A stretch of 21,823 nt of DNA from CAZXPG01 sp964643145 (GCA_964643145.1 CAZXPG010000032.1:1-21823), one strand, 5' to 3'; shown: positions 1-8,937, counted from the first letter of the stretch. Translations and numbers: made by a program. Notes: generated from the sequence alone by a model not told the origin.

Positions 1-58
1 ATTACCAAGAATGCTATGCTAAACCAAACCGTTGCACTTCATCCTTGAAACCGCCTTT

Positions 59-79
59 GCTTATCCAAAACTGAGGTTA
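59..79. repeat. Half copy of the GGATAAGC palindromic repeat
   Basis: GCTTATCCAAAACTGAGGTT is identical to the right arm of the complete palindrome at 16071-16111. The left arm is absent: the sequence before position 59 (CCGCCTTT) does not match it. The copy lies next to the broken end of the transposase remnant, which may mark a recombination junction. Confidence 0.65.
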
Positions 80-112
80 AGTACCTTACCTTCACTGACG
101 TGAGGGTGTTAA

Positions 113-466
113 CTAAGTCGCATCACCATAACGCACAAGACAGGATAAAATATTGACCCCTTTGATATGACGGCCTTTTGTATGACAATGATGCCAACAC
201 ATGATCGCGTTCTCATCCGTGTACGGCTTCTCTTCAATGGTATCATCCAATAGTAATACCCCGCCACTCACCATCTCATGCTTCCTTACATCCGGCTGAA
301 TATACTGCCACAATGCCTTCGATTCCAGTAAGGTACCATTCAAAAAACGTGTCACCTGATCGTGCGATACCGAATCCGGCAATACATCTGATAAACCTAC
401 AGCCGTCGCATACTTTGTTTGACAGAGTAGATAATCTGTATAAATGTCCAGAAGTGAGCACACCAT
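113..466 (-). pseudogene. Truncated DDE transposase (N-terminal 117 residues)
   Basis: This reads as the N-terminal part of an insertion-sequence transposase. The stretch LLLDDTIEEKPY holds what is probably the first catalytic Asp of a DDE nuclease, and WHHCHTKGRHIKG with a following ILSCLVRYGD fits related IS proteins I remember from Rickettsiales and chlamydia-like bacteria (IS4/IS701-like; exact family unverified). Family members run to roughly 300 residues or more. Here the frame closes with a TAG straight after RYGDAT, so the remaining catalytic residues are missing and the product should be inactive. The broken end lies about 35 bp from half of a palindromic repeat (59-79), which suggests a rearrangement or deletion at that point. 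The gene is oriented away from the large gene at 731. It is best treated as a fossil of an insertion event. Confidence 0.7.
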
Positions 467-730
467 AATTCAACCCATGAAATTTCCCCCTTACTGAACT
501 TTACTACCTCAGACCACCTTATGCAATCCTCTGCGTAAGGTGAGCTTGTAATAAATTCTTAATAATTTTGTGATAATGTTGTTGATGAAAGTTTCTCTGT
601 TATTGGCAGGCATTGTATATCCGCAATGGGGATGAAGCGCAATGTTGCTATTTGGAATTTATCTCCATAGAATATTGGATAAGCCGCATCTATCCAGAAC
701 TGAAGTTAAAACATCGTCAAGAGTAGCGTT
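467..730. other. Gap between transposase remnant and giant gene
   Basis: This 264-bp gap holds no convincing gene. It has a 9-bp imperfect inverted repeat at 516-524/533-541 (ACCTTATGC and GCGTAAGGT, one mismatch) that could be an IS end or a small hairpin. A degenerate member of the palindromic repeat family lies at 675-707. The ATG at 731 is preceded only by a weak purine run (AAGAG, about 8 bases upstream). No promoter could be fixed with confidence in the AT-rich part around 545-600. Confidence 0.4.
675..707. repeat. Degenerate palindromic repeat copy
   Basis: TTGGATAAGC, a short spacer, then CTATCCAGAACTGAAGTT match the inner left arm and the right arm of the complete repeat at 16071-16111. 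There are several substitutions in the right arm, and the outer left arm has been lost. It lies just upstream of the giant gene's start codon, so it would fall within or near the mRNA leader. Confidence 0.5.
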
Positions 731-3700
731 ATGCCTTCACACGTACCTGAATCTGAATCAAATACAACAGTAAATGTATCGCCCCCTTCCTCACCATCAT
801 CATCGTTCGACACTATGGTAGATGATACGTTTGGTGAAGGGAGTGCGGAGTCGCTGCGACAAGCGACGCTTAGGGTGAACCAGGTAGCGCAAGCCTTTAG
901 TGCGAAAGATGATAAAACGTTCTCGGTGGAAAAGATTCAACTATCAGTTGATCAGCAACGGCAGGTTATCCTATTACGTGAAGGGTTGGCAACGGGAACC
1001 GCAACACTGAACACTACCATTGGCGCGTTGGAAGTGATTGCAAGCCCTATTGAGGCGAGCGGCCAAAAACATGATATCCCCCCTGTGGAACCCTTGGTTC
1101 TGCCAGAAAATGCCACCCAACAGGAAAAATTAGAAAGCTTAAAAGCCTATTATGTCAATTTGCAGAAACTCTCTGAGAATGCGGCGATGGACGCTATCCA
1201 TGTGGGGAACCGTGCGGTGAGTGCTGTCGGGCGTGTCGATGCCGATCTCCATAACATCGAGCAGGAGCGCAGTATCGATCAGAAAGGCTTGATGTCGAAG
1301 ATAGCCTCTGTCCGTAATGAGGCTAGCCAGTTTGAGCAATCCGCTGCCATTATTACCGGCGCACAGGATCATATCCGTTCTGCTGGCCATATTATCAGTG
1401 CATTAGCAGCGCAACCGCCATCGGAAGCATCAGAAGAGGCAGCAAGAGCAACGGTTGATGCCCTGGAAAAAGCTGCAAACCAGCTCGCTGCACAGCTTGC
1501 CGCCTCCTCATCGAACCTGCCTGCTCCTTCAGTTAATGTTGCTGGAACATTAGCAATAGCAGAAGGGAAACAGCGTGAGATTCCGTTGTTACAGCAACGG
1601 GCGGCATTGGAACAGGAATGTAGCGTTATGGAAGGAAAGCTGAAGGCAGAAAAACGCCGCAGCGGTGACATGGCAGAAACGGTAAGCGAGATTAGTCAGG
1701 ATATAGGAAAAAAACAGGCAGAAATTCGCGCCTGTGAGCAGAAAATTGCTGAAACCAGCCAGCCGCAGCCTCAGCCTTCCTCACACAAACCTTCCATTAC
1801 CACAACCCTTGACCAGGTTGCTCCCACGGTGCTGGCACCAGAGGTGATGCAGCACTACCAGCAGGATAAAGACAACCATGCACGGCATGTCGCTATGTTC
1901 AAACGTGCTATTTATGAATCTTTCTGTGAAAAAGCGATTATTGCTAATGCAGTGAGTACTGGGCAGGTAGAGAGGCCAAAGGATTCTGTCGATTCGGTGA
2001 TCAATATGGCTAAAGCGGGGGCGGCGAAAGTCTTGCCAATGGGGGCAGTGGTAGCGAGTGCGGCCGGTTATTTAGCCAATTATCAGCATAATAAGCAAGA
2101 GAACCAGAAACATAGTGATTTTGCTCAATTAGTGCCAGCCAGCCAGATGCATGAGATTGCTGAGAATCTGGCCACCACTATGAGTTATCAACTTCAGGAA
2201 GGGGCAAGCCAGCTAACCGAGGCCGGGTTGCAGCAACTGGCAGGAACAATCACCTCGAAAGTGTTTGAAGGGGCAGCAACCGTTAATCCGAATGAGCCAT
2301 TAAATGAGCAGTTTGTTGGGTTGGCATATGCTGCAAGTAGTGTAGGCGTTTCAACCTTGGTGGAAGGGAAAGATTCCTCTAAAACACTGTCGGCACAGGG
2401 GATGCTGGAAGAGGTGGGCGTTCGCACGGAAGATGGTAAATGTTATGGCACAGATAAGATAAAATATGGGTTCCGCCATGGTACAACCGCCGAGGTCATG
2501 AGTGGAAAAACGCGCTATGTCAGCCTTGGTTATAGTATGGATCCTTCGCCGCATAACGTATCTGCTGAGGCTGTGGGTGCTATGTCGCTGCAACCCAAAG
2601 CGACGGATATTAACCTGGAACAGACATTAGATCATATTAAAGCATTTAAGGCACCAGGCAGTAAGGTAGGGTTGGGAGAAGGAGCGAATAAAGGCGATAC
2701 AGCCCTTTTTAAACGCACAGCGATGGAGACATCTCTCCATATGGTGGTATCAAGTAGATTGGAGAAGGACGGGTTTATCCTGAACAGCAATGACCCTGAA
2801 GGCTGGAAACGCTATGTGCAGCAAGCAGATGTGGAAACGATGTTGCATATGGGGGGGCGTGAAAAGGTATTAATACAAAATGAAGTCACGGCGGCCACCG
2901 TGCTTGCCCCTGCTAAGGATAGTAATGAACCAGACCGACTGGCAGCACCGGCATTAAATAGCGGGCTGAAGAAGTTGGAGCAATATGGCGTGCTGCATGA
3001 TATACCCTTATCGGAAAAAGATATGCGTAAATCTCTGCAACAGGTGGTAGAAGCGCGCAGGCAGGAGAAAGGAAAAGACTGGCAGCAGCATATAACCCCC
3101 GCCGATATTGAGCAGGTGCTTACAAAGCGTGATCTTAAAGGCATGGAGGCGACAACCTTAATGCAGATGACAGGTATCACTACCCGTGATACCAGTGAGA
3201 TGATTGCCCCATCACGCCGCCCGTCTTTTGGTGATATGACGGTAGCGAAGCAGGAGCAAGTAGAGCAGCAGACAGAGCAGCAAATTAATGGCCTTGCTAC
3301 CGACGAACCTGCCCAGCAATTGCATAGTGACACGAAGCCTGAAAGACGAAGTAGCGTGGTGGGTAGGGCAGGGGAAGCGATGCAGAAAGCGGCTGATTCC
3401 GGCCTTGCTACCCAAATACGAGAAGATATTCAGGAGAATGTAAAAGAAACCGTCATATCGGCTACCTTAGGTGAAGGGTTAATGGCCGATATAGCAGGAA
3501 ACCTTACCCTGGAGAATGCACAAGATGCTATGCAGGCTGTGGCCTTGAGGGCGCAGCATAAAGGGCAGCAATTGGGTATTATCGAAAAAGACGATAAGAA
3601 ATTTACCGTTGAAACACTGCCATCACTCACTGCGGAGCAGGCTGAAGCAGTTATTGCACTGCGTACGACGATTCAGCAGAATACGGTGTCGCTGTCGGAA

Positions 3701-6700
3701 CGGCTCGATAGGTTTGAGCAGCGTGCTCATACCTCCCAAGCGGAGGAGTCTGTTTCACCATTGCCACCGCTTACATTTTCGCCACAGGCAACCCAACAAG
3801 AGCAACTGGCAGCGTTGAGTGACTATTACAGCAAGCTTGAGGCTCTCTCGCAGGGGGCGGCACGGAAGTTATCGGAAACAGGAAGAGGGGCGGTCGGTGC
3901 TGCCGAGAATGTTGATAAAGACCTCTATAATCTCAGCAATAACCGTAGCCAGTATGTAGACCGTGCCACCATGACTGCCTCCATCGATACGGTAATGCAG
4001 CAGTCGGAGCGGTTTGAACGCGGTGCTGCGGTGGTTACAGAGGCTGATAGCCATATTCAGGAGGGAGCCGCACTTCTCAAGCAGCTTCAAGCGCAGGCTG
4101 ACCAGCCAACATTAGCCTCACGCAAGGCAATAGAAGCATTGCAGCGTTCGGCCAATGCGCTTTCCGGGCAATTGCAAGATACAGTGCTAGGAAATCCGCC
4201 TGCTATGCTGCCGCAGGAGGCGGCAACGGCCCTGGCCGAGGCTGGAAAGCAGCAGCAGAAAGCGGCATTACTGGCGGAAAAACATGCGCTAGCGAAGCAA
4301 CAAGCAGGCTTGCAAGGCGAGTTGCAGGTTGAGCAGCAACATGCCGCAAAGGCTATTGCTGCTAATGAGATGCGTATTAACGAGAAAACCAGGCAGATCA
4401 CCGCCAATACCCAGCGTATCACTGAGAAAGACAAAGAGATTGAGGCCAAACAGCAGCCAGCCATTCTGAAAGCGCGTGAAGTTGCCGCGCAGCAAGAGAT
4501 GATTACCAGAACGCAGCAAGAGATTGCTGCCAAGCAGGAGGCCGCTAAACAGAAGGAAGAACAGATTAAAGCTGGAAAGAGCGATATTACGCAAAAGGAA
4601 GCAGCCAAGAAGCAGGTAGAAGAACGGCGCGACAGTATTAAAAGGCAACCTGTCAGAGATGTATTCCGCATGATAACATTCCAGAAGACGAACGCGCAAA
4701 AAAAACGCGAAGCCGAAGGCGAGGTGAATGAGATTACTGGAAAAATTGACCTAAAAACGAAGGAAGTCACACAACTTGGCAAAGACCAGGAAAAGCTGAG
4801 AGAGGAAGAAAAAACGCTTTCTGCCAATCTTCCTGGTTATAATACGCAATTGGATATTTTAAAGAAAGAACAGGTGGTTCTTGAGGAGAAAGCCGGTAAA
4901 GAAACCGAAACCTTGCGCGCTGAGATAGCTGGGATTAATCAACAGAATGCTACCCTACAGAAAGAGCAGCAAGGCTTAGAGGCAGAAAACGCCGCTGAGA
5001 AAGCCAAGGTTACGGCTGTAGACAAGCAGATAACCGATATTGACAGCAAGCTTAACATGGTGGATAGGCAGCTAGCACAGCTAGAACAGCAGCAGCCTAG
5101 CATTGTTATGCCACGCTATATTGATACCAGCACCTCAAAGGCATTGCATACGGCACTGAATCACGTCGAGCAAACGGTGCTATCACCAGATAGCATACAA
5201 GGCCAGGAAGCAAGCAAAGAAGAACAGGCAAGGCAAACTGCGCAATTAAAACGAGCTATTTATAATAGCTTCTGTGAAAAGGCGATAGTCTCCCACGCAA
5301 TCAATAGCGGTAAAGTCGACAGGCCACAGGATATGGTAGACACGGTGCTGACGGGGGTAAGTGCAGCCGGGGTGGCGGTGCCAATAGCAGCACCAGCAGT
5401 ATCAGCAGCTGTGACGCTTGCCCAATATGGCTATGATCAGAACGAGCAGCAGAAATATGCCAATTTTGCCCAGGCGGTGCCGATAGGGGAATTGCACGCG
5501 ATTGCAGAGCAATTCGCTTCTACCATGAGTTATCAGTTGCAGGAGGCCGCCGGAAAGCTTACCGATAAAGGTGTTGACCAGCTTGCTAGTTCCATCACCA
5601 CTAAAGTGTTTGAAGGAGCGGGTAAGGTAAAAACCAACGAGCCTGTGACAGAGCAGCTAACAACCATTGCCTATGCTAAAACTAATCATCTTATGAATAG
5701 TAATATTGAGGCCAAAGATTCCAGCCAATTACTCACGGCGGAAGGGATGCTTGAACGGATCGGTGTCCGTGATGAACAGGGAAATTGTTATAGTGCAGGT
5801 GACAATAAGGAAGAAAAATATGGTTTCCGCTATGGCACTGCCGACGAGATAGCCAAAGCAGGGAACCGCTATACTAAATTGGATTATCAGAAAGCACCTT
5901 CTGCCGCCACCTTATCACAGGAACAAGTGCGGGAGATTGCGCTGGAATCTAAGCGTTCGGATATTCCTAATGTGCAGTCTATGCTTGAAGATATCAAGAG
6001 CTTTAAAGCTGCTGATGAGAGCAAAGGCTTAGGTGAGCGTGCCAATAAAAGCAATAACTGGATGATGGATCAGATGAACAAAGCCTATGCCAATGTGGCG
6101 GGGCAAGGCACGGCGGAATTGTTCAAAGTGGCAAAAATGCAAGAGGATTTAAAGCAGATTGTTACCGAGCGTCTGGAAAGTGAAGGATTTACGTTAAAAG
6201 AAAGTGACAGTAAAGGCTGGGAACGCTATGTCCAGAAAACAGACGTTGCCGAAATGTTACAGACGGGGGAAAGAAAAGCGGTGTTGGAGGCACTGAATGT
6301 CACCCCTGAGCAGGTGATGCAGCCGAAAGAACGGGCAGCGATTGAAGAAAAAGGCGTGATCCCGGAACCAAGCGTCAATATGATGCTGGATAAGTTGAAA
6401 AAGATTGGGACAGAGCAAGGCAAACGTGATGACTTCACCCGCAAGCATATGAATGCTGATCTGGAAAAAATAGTGAATACTCGCCTAACGTCTATTGGGG
6501 CAGACGTGCCAAAAGAAGAATGGAGGCAGCATGTAACGCCTGAGGATATGCAGGCTATGCTTGAGAAACCGAATCGTGCAATTCAAATCCCGCCACGGGA
6601 GTTGATGCAGATGGTGGGGGCTGCACCTATTGCCGCACTTCCCACGGCAGTATCGGTAACAGAGGCTCCGGTTGTTGCTGTTCCTGTTGCCGAGGTTCAG

Positions 6701-7285
6701 CATCATCATGACTATGTGCCGCGCCAGCATCTTGAAACGGCTCTGAAGCTTATCAAGGAAGAAGGAAAGGCAGTGCTTGGCGAGAAATCACATACATTTG
6801 ATAGGAATGATAGTACGGTACGTGGGCCGGGTATTGAATCTGATCTGCGACGTATGGTGAAAGAAAGGGTGCGTGCTGAGGGCAAGGAAGAGATAGATAG
6901 TGGCGATAAAGAGAAATGGAAAGGGCTGGTTCGGCTTGATGATATTAAAGCGATGGTTAAGAAGCGCGCGCCAGACAAGGCAGAGGAGATTAACAGCCGC
7001 ATTGAGGGGAGCCTAACTGAAAAGGAAATGCTGGAAGAGCGGCCACAGCGGCGTGATCCTAAAAGCCGTGAGATGTTAAATACATTGACCGGTGACCGTG
7101 AAATATGGACGCCAGAGCAGCGTGCTGAACGTACCAAAATGGCCGACTTGGCCAAAACCATGGGCGGTCAAACCGGTGCTAAGGGGGAAGCAAAAGACGC
7201 GGCGAGCATCCAGAAAGGCGATGTGGCCATTTCTGATAGCAAAGCCGCTGCCTTGGAAGCCAGCCGCAAACAGGCTGTACAGTAG
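731..7285 (+). CDS. Giant 2184-residue duplicated coiled-coil protein, function unknown
   Basis: No known family was recognised. The protein is built by internal duplication: matching blocks occur in the same order in two halves. They are DDKTFSVE (about residue 60) and DDKKFTVE (954); YYVNLQKLSENAA and YYSKLEALSQGAA; FKRAIYESFCEKAI (390) and LKRAIYNSFCEKAI (1506); TMSYQLQE with TSKVFEGA and TMSYQLQE with TTKVFEGA; and KYGFRHGT and KYGFRYGT. Each half carries a coiled coil (about 283-345, and a longer Gln/Glu/Lys-rich one at 1175-1456) and one Ala-rich hydrophobic stretch (431-452, 1543-1567). A module with a W..(Y/H)V...D(V/I)..ML core occurs five times (starting near 631, 743, 1748, 1883 and 2000). 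There is no signal peptide. The ATG at 731 is the first in frame. A secreted effector or a cytoskeletal/scaffold role is possible but speculative. The photolyase gene follows after 25 bp. Confidence 0.85.
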   Translation: MPSHVPESESNTTVNVSPPSSPSSSFDTMVDDTFGEGSAESLRQATLRVNQVAQAFSAKDDKTFSVEKIQLSVDQQRQVILLREGLATGTATLNTTIGALEVIASPIEASGQKHDIPPVEPLVLPENATQQEKLESLKAYYVNLQKLSENAAMDAIHVGNRAVSAVGRVDADLHNIEQERSIDQKGLMSKIASVRNEASQFEQSAAIITGAQDHIRSAGHIISALAAQPPSEASEEAARATVDALEKAANQLAAQLAASSSNLPAPSVNVAGTLAIAEGKQREIPLLQQRAALEQECSVMEGKLKAEKRRSGDMAETVSEISQDIGKKQAEIRACEQKIAETSQPQPQPSSHKPSITTTLDQVAPTVLAPEVMQHYQQDKDNHARHVAMFKRAIYESFCEKAIIANAVSTGQVERPKDSVDSVINMAKAGAAKVLPMGAVVASAAGYLANYQHNKQENQKHSDFAQLVPASQMHEIAENLATTMSYQLQEGASQLTEAGLQQLAGTITSKVFEGAATVNPNEPLNEQFVGLAYAASSVGVSTLVEGKDSSKTLSAQGMLEEVGVRTEDGKCYGTDKIKYGFRHGTTAEVMSGKTRYVSLGYSMDPSPHNVSAEAVGAMSLQPKATDINLEQTLDHIKAFKAPGSKVGLGEGANKGDTALFKRTAMETSLHMVVSSRLEKDGFILNSNDPEGWKRYVQQADVETMLHMGGREKVLIQNEVTAATVLAPAKDSNEPDRLAAPALNSGLKKLEQYGVLHDIPLSEKDMRKSLQQVVEARRQEKGKDWQQHITPADIEQVLTKRDLKGMEATTLMQMTGITTRDTSEMIAPSRRPSFGDMTVAKQEQVEQQTEQQINGLATDEPAQQLHSDTKPERRSSVVGRAGEAMQKAADSGLATQIREDIQENVKETVISATLGEGLMADIAGNLTLENAQDAMQAVALRAQHKGQQLGIIEKDDKKFTVETLPSLTAEQAEAVIALRTTIQQNTVSLSERLDRFEQRAHTSQAEESVSPLPPLTFSPQATQQEQLAALSDYYSKLEALSQGAARKLSETGRGAVGAAENVDKDLYNLSNNRSQYVDRATMTASIDTVMQQSERFERGAAVVTEADSHIQEGAALLKQLQAQADQPTLASRKAIEALQRSANALSGQLQDTVLGNPPAMLPQEAATALAEAGKQQQKAALLAEKHALAKQQAGLQGELQVEQQHAAKAIAANEMRINEKTRQITANTQRITEKDKEIEAKQQPAILKAREVAAQQEMITRTQQEIAAKQEAAKQKEEQIKAGKSDITQKEAAKKQVEERRDSIKRQPVRDVFRMITFQKTNAQKKREAEGEVNEITGKIDLKTKEVTQLGKDQEKLREEEKTLSANLPGYNTQLDILKKEQVVLEEKAGKETETLRAEIAGINQQNATLQKEQQGLEAENAAEKAKVTAVDKQITDIDSKLNMVDRQLAQLEQQQPSIVMPRYIDTSTSKALHTALNHVEQTVLSPDSIQGQEASKEEQARQTAQLKRAIYNSFCEKAIVSHAINSGKVDRPQDMVDTVLTGVSAAGVAVPIAAPAVSAAVTLAQYGYDQNEQQKYANFAQAVPIGELHAIAEQFASTMSYQLQEAAGKLTDKGVDQLASSITTKVFEGAGKVKTNEPVTEQLTTIAYAKTNHLMNSNIEAKDSSQLLTAEGMLERIGVRDEQGNCYSAGDNKEEKYGFRYGTADEIAKAGNRYTKLDYQKAPSAATLSQEQVREIALESKRSDIPNVQSMLEDIKSFKAADESKGLGERANKSNNWMMDQMNKAYANVAGQGTAELFKVAKMQEDLKQIVTERLESEGFTLKESDSKGWERYVQKTDVAEMLQTGERKAVLEALNVTPEQVMQPKERAAIEEKGVIPEPSVNMMLDKLKKIGTEQGKRDDFTRKHMNADLEKIVNTRLTSIGADVPKEEWRQHVTPEDMQAMLEKPNRAIQIPPRELMQMVGAAPIAALPTAVSVTEAPVVAVPVAEVQHHHDYVPRQHLETALKLIKEEGKAVLGEKSHTFDRNDSTVRGPGIESDLRRMVKERVRAEGKEEIDSGDKEKWKGLVRLDDIKAMVKKRAPDKAEEINSRIEGSLTEKEMLEERPQRRDPKSREMLNTLTGDREIWTPEQRAERTKMADLAKTMGGQTGAKGEAKDAASIQKGDVAISDSKAAALEASRKQAVQ

Positions 7286-7310
7286 CGCAAGATTGGGTGT
7301 GAGAAGAAAC

Positions 7311-8756
7311 ATGCACACAACGCTTGTATGGTTCCGTCAGGATTTGCGCTTAGCAGATAACCCTGCCTTCTATGCGGCGGCAGAGGCTGGGGCGGTGTTG
7401 CCTGTCTATATTCTGGATGATGAAACCGCTGGAACCTGGCGGATGGGCGAGGCAAGCCGCTGGTGGCTGCATCACAGCCTGATGGCGTTAAGGGAAGAGC
7501 TGGCGAAACATGGGTTGCCGTTACTATTGCGGCGTGGCAGGGCAGCAGATATCATCCCACGGCTTGTGCAGGAAGTGAATGCTAAGGCTGTTTACTGGAA
7601 CCGTTGTTATGAACCCTATGCGATAGCGCGGGATACGGCGCTGAAAGCACAACTTCAGGCAGGCGGGCTTGAGGTGCGCAGCTTTAACGCCTCCCTACTC
7701 TATGAACCCTGGGAAATACACAATAAGCAGGGGGGCGTGTTTAAGGTGTTCACGCCATTCTGGAAGCATTGTATGCAGCGTGAAGCACCTGCTGCCCCTC
7801 TACCCGTGCCTGCTGCCATTACTGCTTCACCGATAATCCCACCTTCTGATGATATAAGCAGTTGGGCGTTGCTGCCGGTTGCACCTGATTGGGCAGGTGG
7901 TTTGCGCGAGAGTTGGATACCAGGCGAGATGGGGGCACAAGCGCGGCTGGAACAATTTCTGCAAGAGGGTTTTGCAACCTATGCTGACCAGCGCGATTAT
8001 CCGGCACAGCAGGTGACTACCCGTCTTTCCCCTCATTTGCATTTTGGCGAAATCAGCCCACGTGTGCTTTGGCACCGTGTGTATATGCATAATAGTAGTG
8101 TGGATTCTGGAGTGTCTTCCCGTAACCTAACCCGTATTCTCGATGAAATAGGCTGGCGGGAATTTTCGGCTTATACCCTATATCATTTCCCTGATTTGCC
8201 GGAACTGCCCTATAAGCGTGTATTCTCCCACTTTCCTTGGAAAGAAGATACGGCATTGTTTAACTGCTGGAAGCGTGGAAAAACAGGCTACCCAATCGTT
8301 GATGCCGGGATGCGGGAATTATGGCATACCGGGTTTATGCATAACCGGGTGCGTATGATTGTGGCTAGTTTTCTTACGAAAGACTTATTTATCCCTTGGC
8401 AGTGGGGGGCGGCATGGTTCTGGGATACGCTGGTAGATGCCGATCTTGCCAATAACAGCGCAAGCTGGCAGTGGGTGGCGGGGTGCGGGATGGATGCTGC
8501 GCCCTATTTCCGTATTTTTAACCCCACAACGCAAAGCCAGCGTTTTGACCAAGAAGGCTGCTATATTCGTCGCTGGTTGCCGGAACTAAAGGCGCTGCCT
8601 GATGATATGATCCATGCACCATGGGAAGCAAGTCCTTTACTACTTAGGCAGTTTGGTGTAACACTCGGGAAAACCTATCCCCATCCCGTTGTCAATCATA
8701 AAACAGCGCGTGAGCAGGCCATGGAAGGTTACCGTATGATTACCGCTGCCTCATAA
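7311..8756 (+). CDS. phrB: Class I CPD photolyase (cryptochrome/photolyase family)
   Basis: Deoxyribodipyrimidine photolyase, which uses blue light and FAD to split cyclobutane pyrimidine dimers. The 481 residues compare with 472 in E. coli PhrB. The N-terminal antenna domain opens with TTLVWFRQDLRLADNPA. The FAD/DNA-binding half has HLHFGEISPR (about 242), WREFSAYTLYHFP, GYPIVDAGMRELWHTGFMHN (326 onward) and DAAPYFRIFNPTTQ. Trp310, Trp363 and Trp386 align, with a constant +4 offset, to the E. coli electron-transfer triad W306/W359/W382, so the enzyme looks active. The open frame runs back to 7092 inside the preceding gene, but homology starts at the ATG at 7311, which has a purine-rich GAGAAGAAAC just before it. 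The short 25-bp gap suggests co-transcription with the giant gene. The choice of cofactor (MTHF or 8-HDF) cannot be read from the sequence. Confidence 0.95.
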   Translation: MHTTLVWFRQDLRLADNPAFYAAAEAGAVLPVYILDDETAGTWRMGEASRWWLHHSLMALREELAKHGLPLLLRRGRAADIIPRLVQEVNAKAVYWNRCYEPYAIARDTALKAQLQAGGLEVRSFNASLLYEPWEIHNKQGGVFKVFTPFWKHCMQREAPAAPLPVPAAITASPIIPPSDDISSWALLPVAPDWAGGLRESWIPGEMGAQARLEQFLQEGFATYADQRDYPAQQVTTRLSPHLHFGEISPRVLWHRVYMHNSSVDSGVSSRNLTRILDEIGWREFSAYTLYHFPDLPELPYKRVFSHFPWKEDTALFNCWKRGKTGYPIVDAGMRELWHTGFMHNRVRMIVASFLTKDLFIPWQWGAAWFWDTLVDADLANNSASWQWVAGCGMDAAPYFRIFNPTTQSQRFDQEGCYIRRWLPELKALPDDMIHAPWEASPLLLRQFGVTLGKTYPHPVVNHKTAREQAMEGYRMITAAS

Positions 8757-8761
8757 AAGGA

Positions 8762-8800
8762 ACTATACTGAAACCACTTGAAGAGTGGTTTCAGTATAGT
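8762..8800 (+). terminator. 17-bp perfect hairpin followed by T-rich run
   Basis: Arms 8762-8778 and 8784-8800 (ACTATACTGAAACCACT and its exact complement) enclose a 5-nt TGAAG loop. CCTTATTTTT follows. This fits a rho-independent terminator five bases after the photolyase stop codon. It is also part of a 60-bp sequence repeated at 21672-21731, so it is a mobile or dispersed element that may serve as a terminator. Confidence 0.65.
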
Positions 8801-8823
8801 CCTTATTTTTGCGTTCCTGCATT
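8764..8823. repeat. 60-bp dispersed repeat, copy 1
   Basis: From TATACTGAAACCAC to GTTCCTGCATT this is identical to 21672-21731 at 59 of 60 positions; the one difference is G at 8788 against T at 21696. The hairpin and its T-rich tail are both included. Similarity stops sharply on each side, which marks the limits of the shared unit. Confidence 0.85.
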
Positions 8824-8884
8824 CTGCAGGGAACGCGGAAATGCCGCGCAATGCCTGCTTTATGCAGCATTGCTTGCATTGGAG

Positions 8885-8936
8885 CATATACTGCTCACAT
8901 TGCAACCTAACCAATTCTTGAACTGTGAGCAGTATA
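8885..8936 (+). promoter_or_regulatory. Long-loop hairpin touching the dctA start codon
   Basis: ATATACTGCTCACA at 8885-8898 is perfectly complementary to TGTGAGCAGTATAT at 8923-8936, and the dctA ATG begins at 8938. No purine-rich ribosome-binding site is visible between the stem and the ATG; GAGCA inside the stem is the only candidate. Pairing would occlude initiation, so the stem may control translation. It may equally be only the end of an inserted repeat. Confidence 0.4.
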
Positions 8937-8937
8937 T

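Larger units (their letters stand above)
8757..8937. mobile_element. Possible MITE-like element with TATACTG ends
   Basis: The whole photolyase-dctA gap is built of hairpins. After the 17-bp terminator-like stem come GCGTTCCTGCA...TGCAGGGAACGC (8811-8836), GCGG..CCGC (8835-8847), GCAATGC.CTGC...GCAG.CATTGC (8848-8873), and a 14-bp perfect inverted repeat at 8885-8898/8923-8936. The outer ends are TATACTG (8764) and CAGTATA (ending 8935), so the gap as a whole has short terminal inverted repeats with TA at each edge. That is the pattern of a small non-autonomous transposon. No transposase is present, and this reading is inference. Confidence 0.35.

Noticed and set aside
2812..3333. 173-codon minus-strand open frame inside the giant gene
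   Set aside because: It is a Cys/Ser-rich shadow of the plus-strand repeats with no recognisable motif.
4087..4827. 246-codon minus-strand open frame inside the giant gene
   Set aside because: It is antisense to the coiled-coil region; the Ser/Cys/Ala-rich translation is the mirror of Gln/Ala/Glu codons, and there is no ribosome-binding site or family match.
731..7285. Toxin, polymorphic effector or phage tape-measure protein
   Set aside because: No toxin or peptidase motif, no RHS or hemagglutinin repeats, and no phage genes nearby; size and coiled coils alone do not support such a call.
7092..7310. N-terminal extension of the photolyase frame
   Set aside because: It overlaps the giant gene in another frame, has no photolyase similarity, and the family N-terminus begins at the ATG at 7311.
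8757..8937. CRISPR array or tRNA in the hairpin-rich gap
   Set aside because: The hairpins differ from one another, there is no regular repeat-spacer spacing, and no cloverleaf or tRNA-type conserved arm is present.
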